DNA of 64,000 bases from contig NZ_FUYZ01000008.1 in NCBI RefSeq assembly GCF_900167905.1, positions 1 to 64,000 of the forward strand, written 5' to 3'. The notes below the pieces were generated by a model that saw only the letters and a program-made list of their open reading frames with translations, searched no databases and was not told the DNA's origin. Below, piece after piece: positions 8,699 through 17,237 of this stretch. The first letter of the stretch is position 1, and each line of letters begins with the position of its first letter. Both the position numbers and the translations under genes were made by a program. The stretch comes from Soonwooa buanensis. Lineage in GTDB: Bacteria > Bacteroidota > Bacteroidia > Flavobacteriales > Weeksellaceae.

Positions 8699-8780
8699 AG
8701 CCCCGATGGAAGCGACATCCTTTTTTTGGTGGCTGAGCGGAGCCGAAGCTACCAAAAAAAGATATAGCGGACAGCGGGCG
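8699..8780 (+). ncRNA. Flavo-1-like structured repeat, copy 2
   Basis: It begins AGCCCCGATGGAAGCGACATCC and ends GATATAGCGGACAGCGGG, matching the ends of 3060-3165. The inner stem differs in sequence yet still pairs: TTTTTTTGGTGGCT with AGC(T)ACCAAAAAAA. The paired change between copies argues for selection on structure. Here it sits in the probable mnmA leader. A second GC-rich patch (GCGCGAGCGAAGCGAGCG) lies at about 8636-8653. Confidence 0.6.
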
Positions 8781-8832
8781 AGGATTTTCCTAACGAAGAG
8801 AAAATCGTCCTGCTCCTAAAATTAAAAACATT

Positions 8833-10020
8833 ATGAAAGTAGTAGTTGGTTTGTCCGGAGGCGTCGATTCGAGCGTGACAGCGTATCTTTTGCAACAGCA
8901 AGGACACGAGGTTATCGCCCTATTTATGCGTAATTGGAATGATGCTTCGGTGACTTTGGAGGACGAATGTCCGTGGGTTGAAGATAGTAATGATGCGCTG
9001 ATGGTGGCGCAAAAATTGGGAATTCCGTTTCAGGTGATTGATATGAGCGAACTTTATAAGGAACGCATCGTCGATTATATGTTTGATGAGTATCAGAAAG
9101 GTCGTACGCCAAATCCTGACGTGCTTTGTAACCGCGAAGTGAAGTTTGATGTGTTTATGAAAACGGCAATGTCTTTGGGCGCTGACAAGGTTGCGACTGG
9201 ACATTATGCTCGTGTTGATTCTACAATTGATGAAAACGGAAAAGAGGTTTTCCATCTTTTGGCAGGGAAAGATAACAATAAAGATCAGTCTTATTTCTTA
9301 TGTCAATTGAGTCAAGATCAGTTGTCGAAAGCGCTTTTCCCAATCGGGGAATTGACAAAGCCAGAAGTTAGAGAAATTGCTAAAGAAATTGGTTTGGTTA
9401 CTGCTGATAAAAAGGATTCGCAAGGTCTTTGCTTTATCGGAAAAGTAAGTCTTCCGACTTTCTTGCAACAACAATTGGTACCAAAAGAAGGTGAAATCGT
9501 GGAAATCTTTAGAGATTTCGCAGGTTTTGCTGAGGAAGCACCTAATTTTGAAAACAAAGAAGAGGAATTAAAATACCTGTCTCGCAACATAAAATACGAA
9601 AAAGCGGACGGAAAAGTGATTGGCAAGCATCAAGGTGCGCAATTCTACACGACTGGGCAAAGTAAAGGTCTTGGCATCGGCGGTCACAAAGAAAGTTGTT
9701 TTGTGATTTCCCGCGATATGGAAAACAACATCATCTTCGTTGGCGAAAGTCACAGTTTCCCTGGATTACATAAAAAAGCTTTGAAAATTGACAACTCGGA
9801 AGTGCATTGGGTTCGTGAAGATCTTCGTTTGAAAGCTGGCGAAAGCATGCGCGTTTTGGCGAGATATAGATATCGTCAAGATTTGCAGGAAGCGACAATT
9901 TTTCAGTTTGAAGATGCTTTCTATGTAGAATTTGACAAGCCTCAATCTGCAATTGCGGAAGGCCAATTTGCAGCTTGGTATTTGGACGACGAATTAATTG
10001 GAAGTGGCGTGATTTCTTAG
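8833..10020 (+). CDS. mnmA: tRNA-specific 2-thiouridylase MnmA
   Basis: This 395-aa enzyme installs the 2-thio group on U34 of tRNA-Lys/Glu/Gln, using ATP and a persulfide relay. The PP-loop SGGVDSS starts at residue 8. The two catalytic cysteines are Cys99 ([12 protein letters not shown]) and Cys200 ([10 protein letters not shown]). GHYARV and the [17 protein letters not shown] segment of the central domain are all present. Length is somewhat above the E. coli protein (368 aa), as is common in Bacteroidota. It is monocistronic, with an unusual long structured leader and its own terminator. Confidence 0.97.
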   Translation: MKVVVGLSGGVDSSVTAYLLQQQGHEVIALFMRNWNDASVTLEDECPWVEDSNDALMVAQKLGIPFQVIDMSELYKERIVDYMFDEYQKGRTPNPDVLCNREVKFDVFMKTAMSLGADKVATGHYARVDSTIDENGKEVFHLLAGKDNNKDQSYFLCQLSQDQLSKALFPIGELTKPEVREIAKEIGLVTADKKDSQGLCFIGKVSLPTFLQQQLVPKEGEIVEIFRDFAGFAEEAPNFENKEEELKYLSRNIKYEKADGKVIGKHQGAQFYTTGQSKGLGIGGHKESCFVISRDMENNIIFVGESHSFPGLHKKALKIDNSEVHWVREDLRLKAGESMRVLARYRYRQDLQEATIFQFEDAFYVEFDKPQSAIAEGQFAAWYLDDELIGSGVIS

Positions 10021-10049
10021 ATTTAGAAATTGTTTTAAACATAAAATTG

Positions 10050-10081
10050 AAAAGCTTTCTCAGGTGATGAGAAAGCTTTTT
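10050..10081. terminator. Terminator downstream of mnmA, usable in both directions
   Basis: Perfect 13-bp stem AAAAGCTTTCTCA/TGAGAAAGCTTTT, followed by a short T run. Confidence 0.85.
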
Positions 10082-10096
10082 GACTTAATTGTAATT

Positions 10097-10582
10097 TTAT
10101 TTATAGCCTTTACGGCTCTTCTTCCCTTTTGGTGTTTTGTATTTTTTGAGTTTTTCTTTTGCAAAATCTGTCGCTAAACAACATACATTCAAAAAACTAT
10201 CTTTCGTTTTGCTTTTGTTATAAGCATTAATAAAGTTGAAATAAAAAACTTGCGTTCCCTTATGCTTTTTTGCTCTTATTAAAGTTTCATAGGATGAACT
10301 TCTGTAATCGCTTGCATAGACATCATTTACTATATTTCGTAATTCTTGATCCGAAACAAAAACCTCAGCATCAAGTTCTTGACGTTCTAGTTTGCGTTCT
10401 GTTTTTTCGGTGCTAGATTCGTCACCAATACTTCTTAAGACAACTTGTTTCATAGCTAAATAATCTTCCTCTTTACGAGCAGGAAAAGCCATTCTAGAAG
10501 TACCATCTTCAGACCTTGGATAAAGCCAAAATTGTTTCGATAGCTTCTTTTTTTCTAAACGATTTAATTTGAATTTTTTCAT
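10097..10582 (-). CDS. Basic protein of unknown function at the end of the LytTR operon
   Basis: This 161-aa protein is strongly basic, with Lys-rich ends (KKFKLNRLEKKKLSK at the start, YKTPKGKKSRKGYK at the end), no signal and no membrane helix. I recognise no domain; the Lys/Arg-rich tails would suit nucleic-acid binding, which is inference only. It follows the response-regulator gene by 11 bases, so it is the last gene of the minus-strand operon that starts at 14119. Confidence 0.65.
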   Translation of the reverse strand: MKKFKLNRLEKKKLSKQFWLYPRSEDGTSRMAFPARKEEDYLAMKQVVLRSIGDESSTEKTERKLERQELDAEVFVSDQELRNIVNDVYASDYRSSSYETLIRAKKHKGTQVFYFNFINAYNKSKTKDSFLNVCCLATDFAKEKLKKYKTPKGKKSRKGYK

Positions 10583-10593
10583 TCTTTAAAATT

Positions 10594-11340
10594 TTAGCTC
10601 GACAACCAATCTTTAAAATCTTTAACACGATCGCGACTTACCGTGATTTCTTCATCTGGTTGATAATCTAATTCGACTTTGTAAGTTGGTGACGTGTGAA
10701 TGTTTTTTATAAATTTAGAATGAATAATATATTGACGATTAACCCGGAAAAAATCCTTTTCGTCCAAAACATTTTCTAATTCGTCTAAAGTAAAATCTGT
10801 CGGAAAACTTCGCTCGGATGTTTGTAGATACACGATTTTGTTTTCGCTGAAGAAGCAACTGATTTCGCTAGTTTGGACAATCTTGAGGTTGTAACCAATT
10901 TTAACCAAAATTCGAGAAAGTGTAGACTTGTCTTTCTTTAATATCTGTTTGATTTCTTGCGAATTAACAAATCCATCTTCTGGTAAAAACGACTTAAACT
11001 TTTCAATAGCTTTTGTTAAATCTTCTTCCATAATTGGTTTTAGAAGATAATCAATGCTATTTAATTTAAAAGCTTTAAGTGTATATTGATCGAAAGCGGT
11101 TGTGTATATGATAAAAGCTTTAGTTGCTACTTTTTCAAAAATATCAAACGACAATCCATCTCCCAAAACGATATCAGAAAATATCAGTTGTGGATGTTCA
11201 TTTTCGCTAAACCAAGCCACGGCTTCCTCCACAGAATTTAGCGTTGCAACCAATTCTAAATCAGCATAATTAGCTAACATTCTTTCCAACTTTCTAGCCG
11301 CTGGTTTTTCATCTTCGATGATGATTGTTTTAATGCTCAT
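10594..11340 (-). CDS. LytTR-family response regulator
   Basis: This 248-aa protein has a receiver domain (about 3-118) with the acidic pair IIEDE, phospho-acceptor Asp56 (LIFSDIVLGD), Thr in IIYTTAFD and Lys in YLLKPI. A LytTR DNA-binding domain (about 140-246) carries FFRVNRQYIIHSKFI. It should be phosphorylated by the LytS-like kinase at 12791 and bind direct repeats at target promoters. It lies 8 bases after the methyltransferase gene within the operon. Confidence 0.92.
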   Translation of the reverse strand: MSIKTIIIEDEKPAARKLERMLANYADLELVATLNSVEEAVAWFSENEHPQLIFSDIVLGDGLSFDIFEKVATKAFIIYTTAFDQYTLKAFKLNSIDYLLKPIMEEDLTKAIEKFKSFLPEDGFVNSQEIKQILKKDKSTLSRILVKIGYNLKIVQTSEISCFFSENKIVYLQTSERSFPTDFTLDELENVLDEKDFFRVNRQYIIHSKFIKNIHTSPTYKVELDYQPDEEITVSRDRVKDFKDWLSS

Positions 11341-11348
11341 ATTTTAAT

Positions 11349-11918
11349 TTAATAAATAAAAGGAATTAACTTTTTGGTATGCAAACGATAGTCCTCGTAG
11401 TTTTTTCCAAATTGTTCAATTAATGCTTTTTCCTCAACAAAAATACGATAAGAAAACGCAATAAAAGGCGGAATAAAAGCGATTGCCAACGACACCCAAT
11501 TGTTAAGCGCTAATCCTAAACCCAAGAAAGTTAACATCGAAAATGCATAAGACGGATGTCGAACATAAGTATAAAAACCATCAGACTTTATCGCATGATC
11601 ACTTTTGATACTAACATCGACTGTAAAATATTTTCCTAAGTTTTTAATGATGATAATACGCGTTACAATGCCGACAAATAAAAGAATAATTCCGATCCAA
11701 TACAACCAATCTCCGCTAGCAATGGGATAATTAAAAATACTAGAAACTGAAATCGAAGTCCATATCGATAACGGAATTATAATCCACAAAATAAGTAAAG
11801 AATGGCCGTCTTTTCCTTTTTTGTCTTGCTTTCCCGAACGCATACTTATGGCGTAGTAAATTTCTGTAACCAGCCAAGCTAGCATTAAACTATAAAAACA
11901 AATTTGTAAAATCCCCAT
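11349..11918 (-). CDS. Isoprenylcysteine/PEMT-type membrane methyltransferase
   Basis: With the start at 11918 (MGILQICFY) the protein has 189 aa. The longer frame from 11978 would overlap the upstream gene by 49 bases and begins with a charged non-hydrophobic stretch, so I reject it. Several membrane helices precede the ICMT/PEMT signature TYVRHPSYAFSMLTFLGLGLAL and EEKALIEQFGKNYEDYRLHTKKLIPF, where R-H-P and E-E bind S-adenosylmethionine. Related enzymes methylate lipids or isoprenylated groups. The substrate here is unknown; the position inside a two-component operon suggests envelope modification. Confidence 0.8.
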   Translation of the reverse strand: MGILQICFYSLMLAWLVTEIYYAISMRSGKQDKKGKDGHSLLILWIIIPLSIWTSISVSSIFNYPIASGDWLYWIGIILLFVGIVTRIIIIKNLGKYFTVDVSIKSDHAIKSDGFYTYVRHPSYAFSMLTFLGLGLALNNWVSLAIAFIPPFIAFSYRIFVEEKALIEQFGKNYEDYRLHTKKLIPFIY

Positions 11919-11929
11919 AGTTATTGCAT

Positions 11930-12232
11930 TTAAGAATTCTCTTTCTTCATCAACTCTCGAATCTTGCGTTCTTCCCAATTTTTAGAAAAGATAAAACTTG
12001 GTACAAAAACGGTCATTGCATGGGTAATAATACCAAGTCCCCAAAGCACTGGTGTTATCCAAATTTGCCAAGACCAGATGCTAGCGCCATTTGGAAGTTC
12101 TCTGTAATTCATCACAAAGAGAAGAATGTTAACAGCTAGATATACAAACAGATGCGTATAAAAACCTTTCAAATCTTTGACGCGCTTTGCTGCCATTTGG
12201 TATTTGATGCTTTGACTATCGTTGGTATCCAT
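11930..12232 (-). CDS. 2TM domain protein
   Basis: This 100-aa protein consists of one 2TM domain: a basic amphipathic start (AAKRVKDLKGFYTHLFVYLAVNI), two membrane helices around W-x-W residues, and the tail KNWEERKIRELMKKE. The tail is the hallmark of the family and recurs in all four copies in this operon. Function is unknown in general. The start overlaps the end of the upstream paralogue by 17 bases, indicating translational coupling. Confidence 0.85.
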   Translation of the reverse strand: MDTNDSQSIKYQMAAKRVKDLKGFYTHLFVYLAVNILLFVMNYRELPNGASIWSWQIWITPVLWGLGIITHAMTVFVPSFIFSKNWEERKIRELMKKENS

Positions 12233-12512
12233 TGTTTTGATCTTTTTTAAGTTCTTTATTCAACATATCCTTTTCCCAATCAGAATTTAGAAGAAACAAT
12301 TTAATAGCTCGTACAGCAAGTATAATTGCCCAAACAATGATAATAAATGATCTTCCTAAATTAACTTCGAAATTCCCTGTTTTTTGAAAATGCCAAAATA
12401 CGATTGCCATTGACACGACTATAAAAATTGCTAGACTTGTATAAAACTTTTTAATGGCTTTAACGCGTTCTGAAGCAATTTCGAAGGCTACTTTTTCTTT
12501 AATATTTTCCAT
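12216..12512 (-). CDS. 2TM domain protein, divergent copy
   Basis: This 98-aa paralogue has the domain order ASERVKAIKKFYTSLAIFIVVSMAI, then IIIVWAIILAVRAIKLFLL, then SDWEKDMLNKELKK. It is the most divergent of the four: the usual proline/tryptophan turn (GWGIG in the others) is absent and the tail has lost the WEERKI motif. It lies 2 bases after the paralogue at 12515. Confidence 0.8.
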   Translation of the reverse strand: MENIKEKVAFEIASERVKAIKKFYTSLAIFIVVSMAIVFWHFQKTGNFEVNLGRSFIIIVWAIILAVRAIKLFLLNSDWEKDMLNKELKKDQNNGYQR

Positions 12513-12514
12513 GA

Positions 12515-12787
12515 TTATTTTTGATTTTCTTTTACTAAAATTTCTTTAATCTTTTTATCTTCCCATTTATTTCCATAAAACAATAAAATGGCATAAGCTA
12601 AGATTCCACTTCCTGCTCCTAAAACAGGAATCCAAAACCATTGTAAATCTGGCGTGCTGATTTGGTTAACATAAATAAGAAATGGAACCAAAACCACATA
12701 TCCAGCCAACATTATGTAAAAAGCTTTTAACTCTTCTACTCGACTTTTTGCACGGTTCAACTTAATTTTTGAAAGCTCGGTTTCCAT
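12515..12787 (-). CDS. 2TM domain protein
   Basis: This 90-aa paralogue begins LNRAKSRVEELKAFYIMLAGYVVLV. The second helix (FWIPVLGAGSGILAYAILLF) leads into GNKWEDKKIKEILVKEN. It lies 3 bases downstream of the kinase gene, whose own C-terminus ends in the same domain, consistent with duplication of that domain into separate genes. Confidence 0.85.
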   Translation of the reverse strand: METELSKIKLNRAKSRVEELKAFYIMLAGYVVLVPFLIYVNQISTPDLQWFWIPVLGAGSGILAYAILLFYGNKWEDKKIKEILVKENQK

Positions 12788-12790
12788 AGT

Positions 12791-14119
12791 CTAAGATTTA
12801 TATTGATCTTTTTCCATAAATTCTTTAATCTTGCGCTCTTCCCAATTTTTTCCAATGGCAAAAACGTTCATTCCGTGAGCAACCAAGCCAATTCCCCAGC
12901 CTAGCATCGGCCAATAAAACCAAAGTTCTTTAGGACTTGTCATTAGGTTGATGATGACTAAAAACGGAATTACAATGCAGTACGAAATTAGATTTCCGTA
13001 GAAGCCTTTTAATTCTTTCACTCTTCTAGCCGCTTTTTCGTAGGCTAGACTTTCGTTAGATGGATTTACAATATTCATTGTGTTAATTTTTTGTTGTTCG
13101 GTTAACATTGGTATTTTGACTTTAAAATAGTCGTCTGATTTTTCTATAAAAACATTTTCTTTGGTTAAAAGCGAATAACGCTGGACAATATTGGATAAGC
13201 CGATGCCGTCTCGATCTTTTGGAAGTTCTCTGGTTTGCAAATTATTTTCGATGCACAAAAATCCATTTTCGGTATAGATTTTCATGACCAAAGGTTTTGA
13301 CGATGTCGCGAAATTATGTTTGATACAATTTTCTAAAAGTAGTTGCAAAGACAACGGCACAACCTTCAATTGATAATCTTCTTTCGGAACGTTGAATTGA
13401 AACTCAACACTATCTTCAAACCTTGTTTTAAGCAGTTCAGCGTAGGTTTTTGCAAATTCCAATTCGTCTTCGACACTCACCAATTCTTTATCTTTTTGGT
13501 CTAAAACGTAACGATAAATTTTAGACATTGACAAAGTAAATTTCTGCGCCTGATCTTGGTTTTCATCAATTAAAGCACTTAAAACATTTAAAGAATTAAA
13601 CAAAAAATGCGGATCCAATTGATTTTTAAGACTTTCAAATTGGGCATTCGCAGACTTTGCAATAATCTTTTGTTCTACAACTTCTTTACGCGTCACTTTT
13701 TTAAGTTCCTCCATAAAGCTTTTGGCATGAAGAAAAGCCGAAATCATTAGCGCAAAATTGATCATAAACCAATTCGCATAATTATATTTATCTGAAAAGA
13801 AAATATCCCAAGTCGTTACTTTTTGGATCAAAACGAAATTAATTCCGTTACATAAATAAGTCAGAAAAACATTAAGAACGATAGTCGCAATAACGCCAAC
13901 AATCGTACGACGTTTTGTCTGATTAACCCACGAGAATCTATGATTAAGATAGTTGTTAAGCAATCCATTGGGCACAGCCATCAAAAATGTGTACATCGTC
14001 GCAATCGATAAACTTATCAAAAAAGAATTCAGGCTTTTTTCACTTGAGAAAAAAATGAAAAAAAACAATCCCGAAAAGAAGGAAATTGAAATATAAGTTT
14101 TAAGCGATTTGCGAGTCAT
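12791..14119 (-). CDS. LytS/YehU-like histidine kinase fused to a C-terminal 2TM domain
   Basis: This 442-aa protein has three or four N-terminal membrane helices (about 10-135) and a His_kinase domain with His171 in LDPHFLFNSLN. The ATP-binding part carries LQLLLENCIKHNF and DGIGLSNIVQRYSLL. A complete 2TM domain occupies residues about 355-440 (AYEKAARRVKELKGFY ... KNWEERKIKEFMEKD). It is the first gene of the operon and the likely partner of the LytTR regulator at 10594. The extra membrane domain after the catalytic domain is unusual: it places the ATPase between two membrane anchors. Confidence 0.88.
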   Translation of the reverse strand: MTRKSLKTYISISFFSGLFFFIFFSSEKSLNSFLISLSIATMYTFLMAVPNGLLNNYLNHRFSWVNQTKRRTIVGVIATIVLNVFLTYLCNGINFVLIQKVTTWDIFFSDKYNYANWFMINFALMISAFLHAKSFMEELKKVTRKEVVEQKIIAKSANAQFESLKNQLDPHFLFNSLNVLSALIDENQDQAQKFTLSMSKIYRYVLDQKDKELVSVEDELEFAKTYAELLKTRFEDSVEFQFNVPKEDYQLKVVPLSLQLLLENCIKHNFATSSKPLVMKIYTENGFLCIENNLQTRELPKDRDGIGLSNIVQRYSLLTKENVFIEKSDDYFKVKIPMLTEQQKINTMNIVNPSNESLAYEKAARRVKELKGFYGNLISYCIVIPFLVIINLMTSPKELWFYWPMLGWGIGLVAHGMNVFAIGKNWEERKIKEFMEKDQYKS

Positions 14120-14297
14120 TATCTTGATTTATGAGACAAATTTATACGAAGCTTTTATAAAATCTAAAAAAAACTTACCGAATTGTCAAATTTGTCCTCC
14201 GAACCGTTTTTTAGTTTTAATAAACATTAACAGTTGTTAGTTTTTATTATGTCTAAAAAGGAATAAAATTTGTATCTTAACCTTCAAATAACATCTT

Positions 14298-14495
14298 ATG
14301 AACAAAAATGTAGAAGTATTACTAGCAGGCGCTTTGGGACTATTCGCGATTGTTGGCGCATTGGCAGTAAGAAAGGTTTTAAAAGAAAAATCTTATAGCG
14401 CAGACTATACAGATACACACAAATTATTTTCGAAAAAGTTTAAAAATCAATTCACGGAACATGGAGATGGCATCGAAATAAATGCATTACTGTAA
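14298..14495 (+). CDS. Small single-helix membrane protein
   Basis: This 65-aa protein has an N-terminal hydrophobic helix (about 7-25, VLLAGALGLFAIVGALAV) followed by a basic, soluble tail (RKVLKEKSYSADYTDTHKLFSKKFKNQF). No family is recognised; such proteins are often stress-related membrane peptides. A good terminator follows and spacing to both neighbours supports an independent gene. Confidence 0.6.
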   Translation: MNKNVEVLLAGALGLFAIVGALAVRKVLKEKSYSADYTDTHKLFSKKFKNQFTEHGDGIEINALL

Positions 14496-14521
14496 AAAAT
14501 GACACTATATATTTGACAGAG

Positions 14522-14547
14522 CCAGCTTCACAAGAGCTGGTTTTTTT
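14522..14547 (+). terminator. Terminator of the 65-aa gene
   Basis: Stem CCAGCT/AGCTGG followed by TTTTTTT. Confidence 0.8.
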
Positions 14548-14663
14548 GTGGAAAACTTTAAGTTAAAAGTCATTTTTATTTCGAAAATCTCTAATATTTT
14601 TACAATAATTCTTGTTCAAAAAAAGAATTGATTTTCATCTAAATTAAATCCAAACTCAACAAA

Positions 14664-15704
14664 ATGTCATCCCAAGCTCCCAAAGGTCAAGGCGCGCAAC
14701 GCAACGTCAACAACCGATTCGACCGTTATACATACGAGCCGGAAGAGGAAGATTTGGAAATGATGAAAACGCAGATTATTGAGGTTTTCCCAAAGACGAT
14801 TCTTAATGTTGTCAAAAGTCCGGATCTTCCTTTGGACTATTCGATGAATCCTTACCAAGGTTGCGAGCACGGCTGTTCTTATTGTTTTGCTCGACCAACC
14901 CACGAATATTGGGGCTACAGCGCAGGAATCGATTTTGAACGAAAAATCATGGTTAAAAAAAATGCTGCAGAGCTTCTTGAAAAAACATTTCAAAAAAGAA
15001 ATTATGTTCCGAAGACCATCATGCTTTCAGGGAATACCGATTGCTATCAACCCATAGAACGGCAATTCGAAATCACAAGAAAACTTTTGGAAGTCTGCCG
15101 CGATTATCGTCATCCCGTTGGGATTATCACAAAAAATGCGTTAGTATTGCGCGATTTGGACATTCTAAAAGACATGGCGGAGAAAAATCTAGTTTCGGTG
15201 TCGTTGAGTGTTCCAACACTTAATGAAAAACTACGTCGTGTTATGGAGCCAAGAACTTCGTCTACTCAAAACAAATTAAAAGCCATCAAAGTCCTTTCCC
15301 AAAACGGAATTCCGGTTAATGTCATGGTTGCGCCGATTATTCCAGCTCTGACTAGTGATGAGACTTTGTCGATTCTAAAAGCTGTTTCCGACGCTGGTGC
15401 GAATAGTGTTGGTTATACTTTGGTAAGGTTAAACGATACGGTTGAACCTGTATTTGTGGATTGGCTGACAACACATTTCCCAGACAGAAAAGACAAAGTT
15501 CTTAATCTTATTAAAAATATGCGTGGTGGAAAACTTGGCGAGAAACGATATTTTGACCGATACAAAGGCGAAGGCAATATTGCAGAAATGATTCATAAAA
15601 CTTTTGAAATTGGCAAGAAGAAATTCTTTGCTAATAAAGAACGTGCGATTCTTTCAACCGAAAATTTTACAGGCAGCCGAACGCAACAACTTCGATTGTT
15701 TTAA
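14664..15704 (+). CDS. PA0069-type radical SAM protein, SplB-like
   Basis: This 346-aa protein carries the radical SAM cluster motif as CEHGCSYCFARPTHEY (Cys-x3-Cys-x2-Cys), preceded by DYSMNPYQG. This is the signature of the PA0069/spore-photoproduct-lyase-like family found in non-sporulating bacteria. NPYQG-CEHGCSYC, the SGNTDCYQPIE segment and SVPTLNEKLRRVMEPR are as in that family. Its natural substrate is not established; DNA repair is only suggested by the SplB similarity. It sits 34 bases upstream of the nitrilase gene, possibly co-transcribed. Confidence 0.88.
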   Translation: MSSQAPKGQGAQRNVNNRFDRYTYEPEEEDLEMMKTQIIEVFPKTILNVVKSPDLPLDYSMNPYQGCEHGCSYCFARPTHEYWGYSAGIDFERKIMVKKNAAELLEKTFQKRNYVPKTIMLSGNTDCYQPIERQFEITRKLLEVCRDYRHPVGIITKNALVLRDLDILKDMAEKNLVSVSLSVPTLNEKLRRVMEPRTSSTQNKLKAIKVLSQNGIPVNVMVAPIIPALTSDETLSILKAVSDAGANSVGYTLVRLNDTVEPVFVDWLTTHFPDRKDKVLNLIKNMRGGKLGEKRYFDRYKGEGNIAEMIHKTFEIGKKKFFANKERAILSTENFTGSRTQQLRLF

Positions 15705-15738
15705 ACTAAATCCTTAACTTTAAGCAAGAATTTTAACT

Positions 15739-16497
15739 ATGTCAAAACTTAAAATTGTCGGTCTTAACCTCGACATCGTTTGGAAAAATAAAACCGAAAA
15801 TTACAAAAATATTGAAGCTGCTTTTGCTAATATTGAAGCCGATATTTTTCTTTTACCCGAAATGTTTTCGACAGGTTTTTGTATGGACGCAGAAGAAATT
15901 GCAGACCGTAATAATGAAACTCTTTCTTGGATGCAAAGCTTTGCAAAACAACAAAATACAGCAGTTGCTGGAAGTGTTTCTATAAGCGAAAACGACAAAT
16001 TTTACAATCGATTTTACTTTGTAAAACCTGACGGAAGTTTTGAGTTTTACGACAAAAAGCATTTGTTTTCTTATTCTGGAGAAGATAAAATTTATACTTC
16101 AGGCGATCAACGAAAAGTTATTGAATACAAAGGTTTTAAAATTCTATTGCAAGTTTGTTATGATTTAAGATTCCCTGTTTTCCAAAGAAATTTGGGCGAT
16201 TATGACCTTATGCTAAATGTGGCGAATTGGCCAAACACTCGCGTCGAAGCTTGGAGAACTTTATTAAAAGCACGTGCTATCGAAAATCAAGCTTTTGTTT
16301 TTGGTTTAAATAGAATCGGAACGGATGGCAACAATCTTAATTATGAAGAAAGCACTTTAGCTTTATTTGCTGATGGAACCGAGGTTTCGACAAGACAAAA
16401 TAATTTAGTTATCGCCGAATTTGATTTGGACGAATTACAAAAATTCCGAGAAAGATTTCCATTCTTAAAAGATGCAGACGAGTTTGAATTAAAATAA
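15739..16497 (+). CDS. Nitrilase-superfamily omega-amidase (YafV/Nit2-like)
   Basis: This 252-aa carbon-nitrogen hydrolase has the catalytic triad visible as Glu in LLPEMFSTGF (about residue 41), Lys in YDKKHLFSYSGE and Cys in LLQVCYDLRFP. The size and motifs fit the YafV/Nit2 omega-amidases that hydrolyse alpha-ketoglutaramate or alpha-ketosuccinamate, closing glutamine-transamination cycles. Exact substrate is inferred from the family. Confidence 0.9.
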   Translation: MSKLKIVGLNLDIVWKNKTENYKNIEAAFANIEADIFLLPEMFSTGFCMDAEEIADRNNETLSWMQSFAKQQNTAVAGSVSISENDKFYNRFYFVKPDGSFEFYDKKHLFSYSGEDKIYTSGDQRKVIEYKGFKILLQVCYDLRFPVFQRNLGDYDLMLNVANWPNTRVEAWRTLLKARAIENQAFVFGLNRIGTDGNNLNYEESTLALFADGTEVSTRQNNLVIAEFDLDELQKFRERFPFLKDADEFELK

Positions 16498-16500
16498 AAA

Positions 16501-16526
16501 AATCCGGAAACATGATCCGGATTTTT
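16501..16526. terminator. Bidirectional terminator
   Basis: AATCCGGA/TCCGGATT stem with A and T runs on either side, between the convergent nitrilase and thioredoxin genes. Confidence 0.85.
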
Positions 16527-16529
16527 CAT

Positions 16530-16829
16530 TTATTGAAACTGCTTTAGAAGTGCCGTTAATCTGTTAACATCGTGGACTCCACTTTCTTTGTATAGCATTT
16601 CTCCCTTTTTGAAAATTGCTAAAGTCGGCACACCACGAACGCCATATTGATTAGCCAAAGCTGGATATTGATCCACATCGACTTTTATAATTCTGGCTGC
16701 TTCACCAATATTTTCTTTTACTGTTGTCAACACCGAAGATTGAACTTTACAAGGTTGACACCAAGTCGCAAAAAAATCGATAAGAACAGGTCTTTCAGAA
16801 TCAATAATTTCTTGAAATTTTTGAGACAT
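16530..16829 (-). CDS. Thioredoxin-family protein
   Basis: This 99-aa single-domain thioredoxin has the redox motif WCQPC (Cys24 and Cys27) and the cis-proline in GVRGVPTLAIF. It is slightly divergent from the canonical WCGPC, which tunes redox potential. It is the third gene of a minus-strand group with a rhodanese and an MBL-rhodanese fusion, so it may reduce persulfide or protein disulfides produced there. Confidence 0.92.
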   Translation of the reverse strand: MSQKFQEIIDSERPVLIDFFATWCQPCKVQSSVLTTVKENIGEAARIIKVDVDQYPALANQYGVRGVPTLAIFKKGEMLYKESGVHDVNRLTALLKQFQ

Positions 16830-16855
16830 TTTATTTTTAATTAATTGTTAATAAA

Positions 16856-17236
16856 TTATTTAGATTTACTTTCTTCTTGTATTGCTTTAACATTCTTCCA
16901 CGACGTTCCAGAATACACATTTTTAATTCCGTGTTTGGTAAGAAGTTCTTTTGCGGAAGCTGCTTGTTTTCCAGTATTGCAGAAAACAACAATTTTATCT
17001 TTAGATTTTAAATCCTCAACTTGAGATTCTAAATCCTTCAAAGGAATATTGACAGCATTATCTGCTGTTCCTTCTGCGTATTGCTCCGGAATCCTAACGT
17101 CGATTAAAGTTGTTTGTGGATCATTAACCAAAGATCTCATATCCACTTTTTGATCAGACACATTTGCATTAGATACTGTTTGGCAAGATGTTAAACTTAA
17201 ACCAACCAGCATCGACATCATCATATATTTTTTCAT
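16856..17236 (-). CDS. Rhodanese-domain lipoprotein
   Basis: I place the start at 17236 (MKKYMMMSMLVGLSLTSC), which gives 126 aa with a lipoprotein signal. A longer frame from 17263 overlaps the upstream gene and would bury the signal. The lipobox cysteine is in LTSC. The rhodanese domain has DVRIPEQYAEG and the active-site loop VVFCNTGKQA, whose Cys carries persulfide sulfur. It is therefore probably a periplasmic sulfur carrier, encoded directly after the persulfide-dioxygenase-like protein. Confidence 0.88.
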   Translation of the reverse strand: MKKYMMMSMLVGLSLTSCQTVSNANVSDQKVDMRSLVNDPQTTLIDVRIPEQYAEGTADNAVNIPLKDLESQVEDLKSKDKIVVFCNTGKQAASAKELLTKHGIKNVYSGTSWKNVKAIQEESKSK

Positions 17237-17237
17237 A

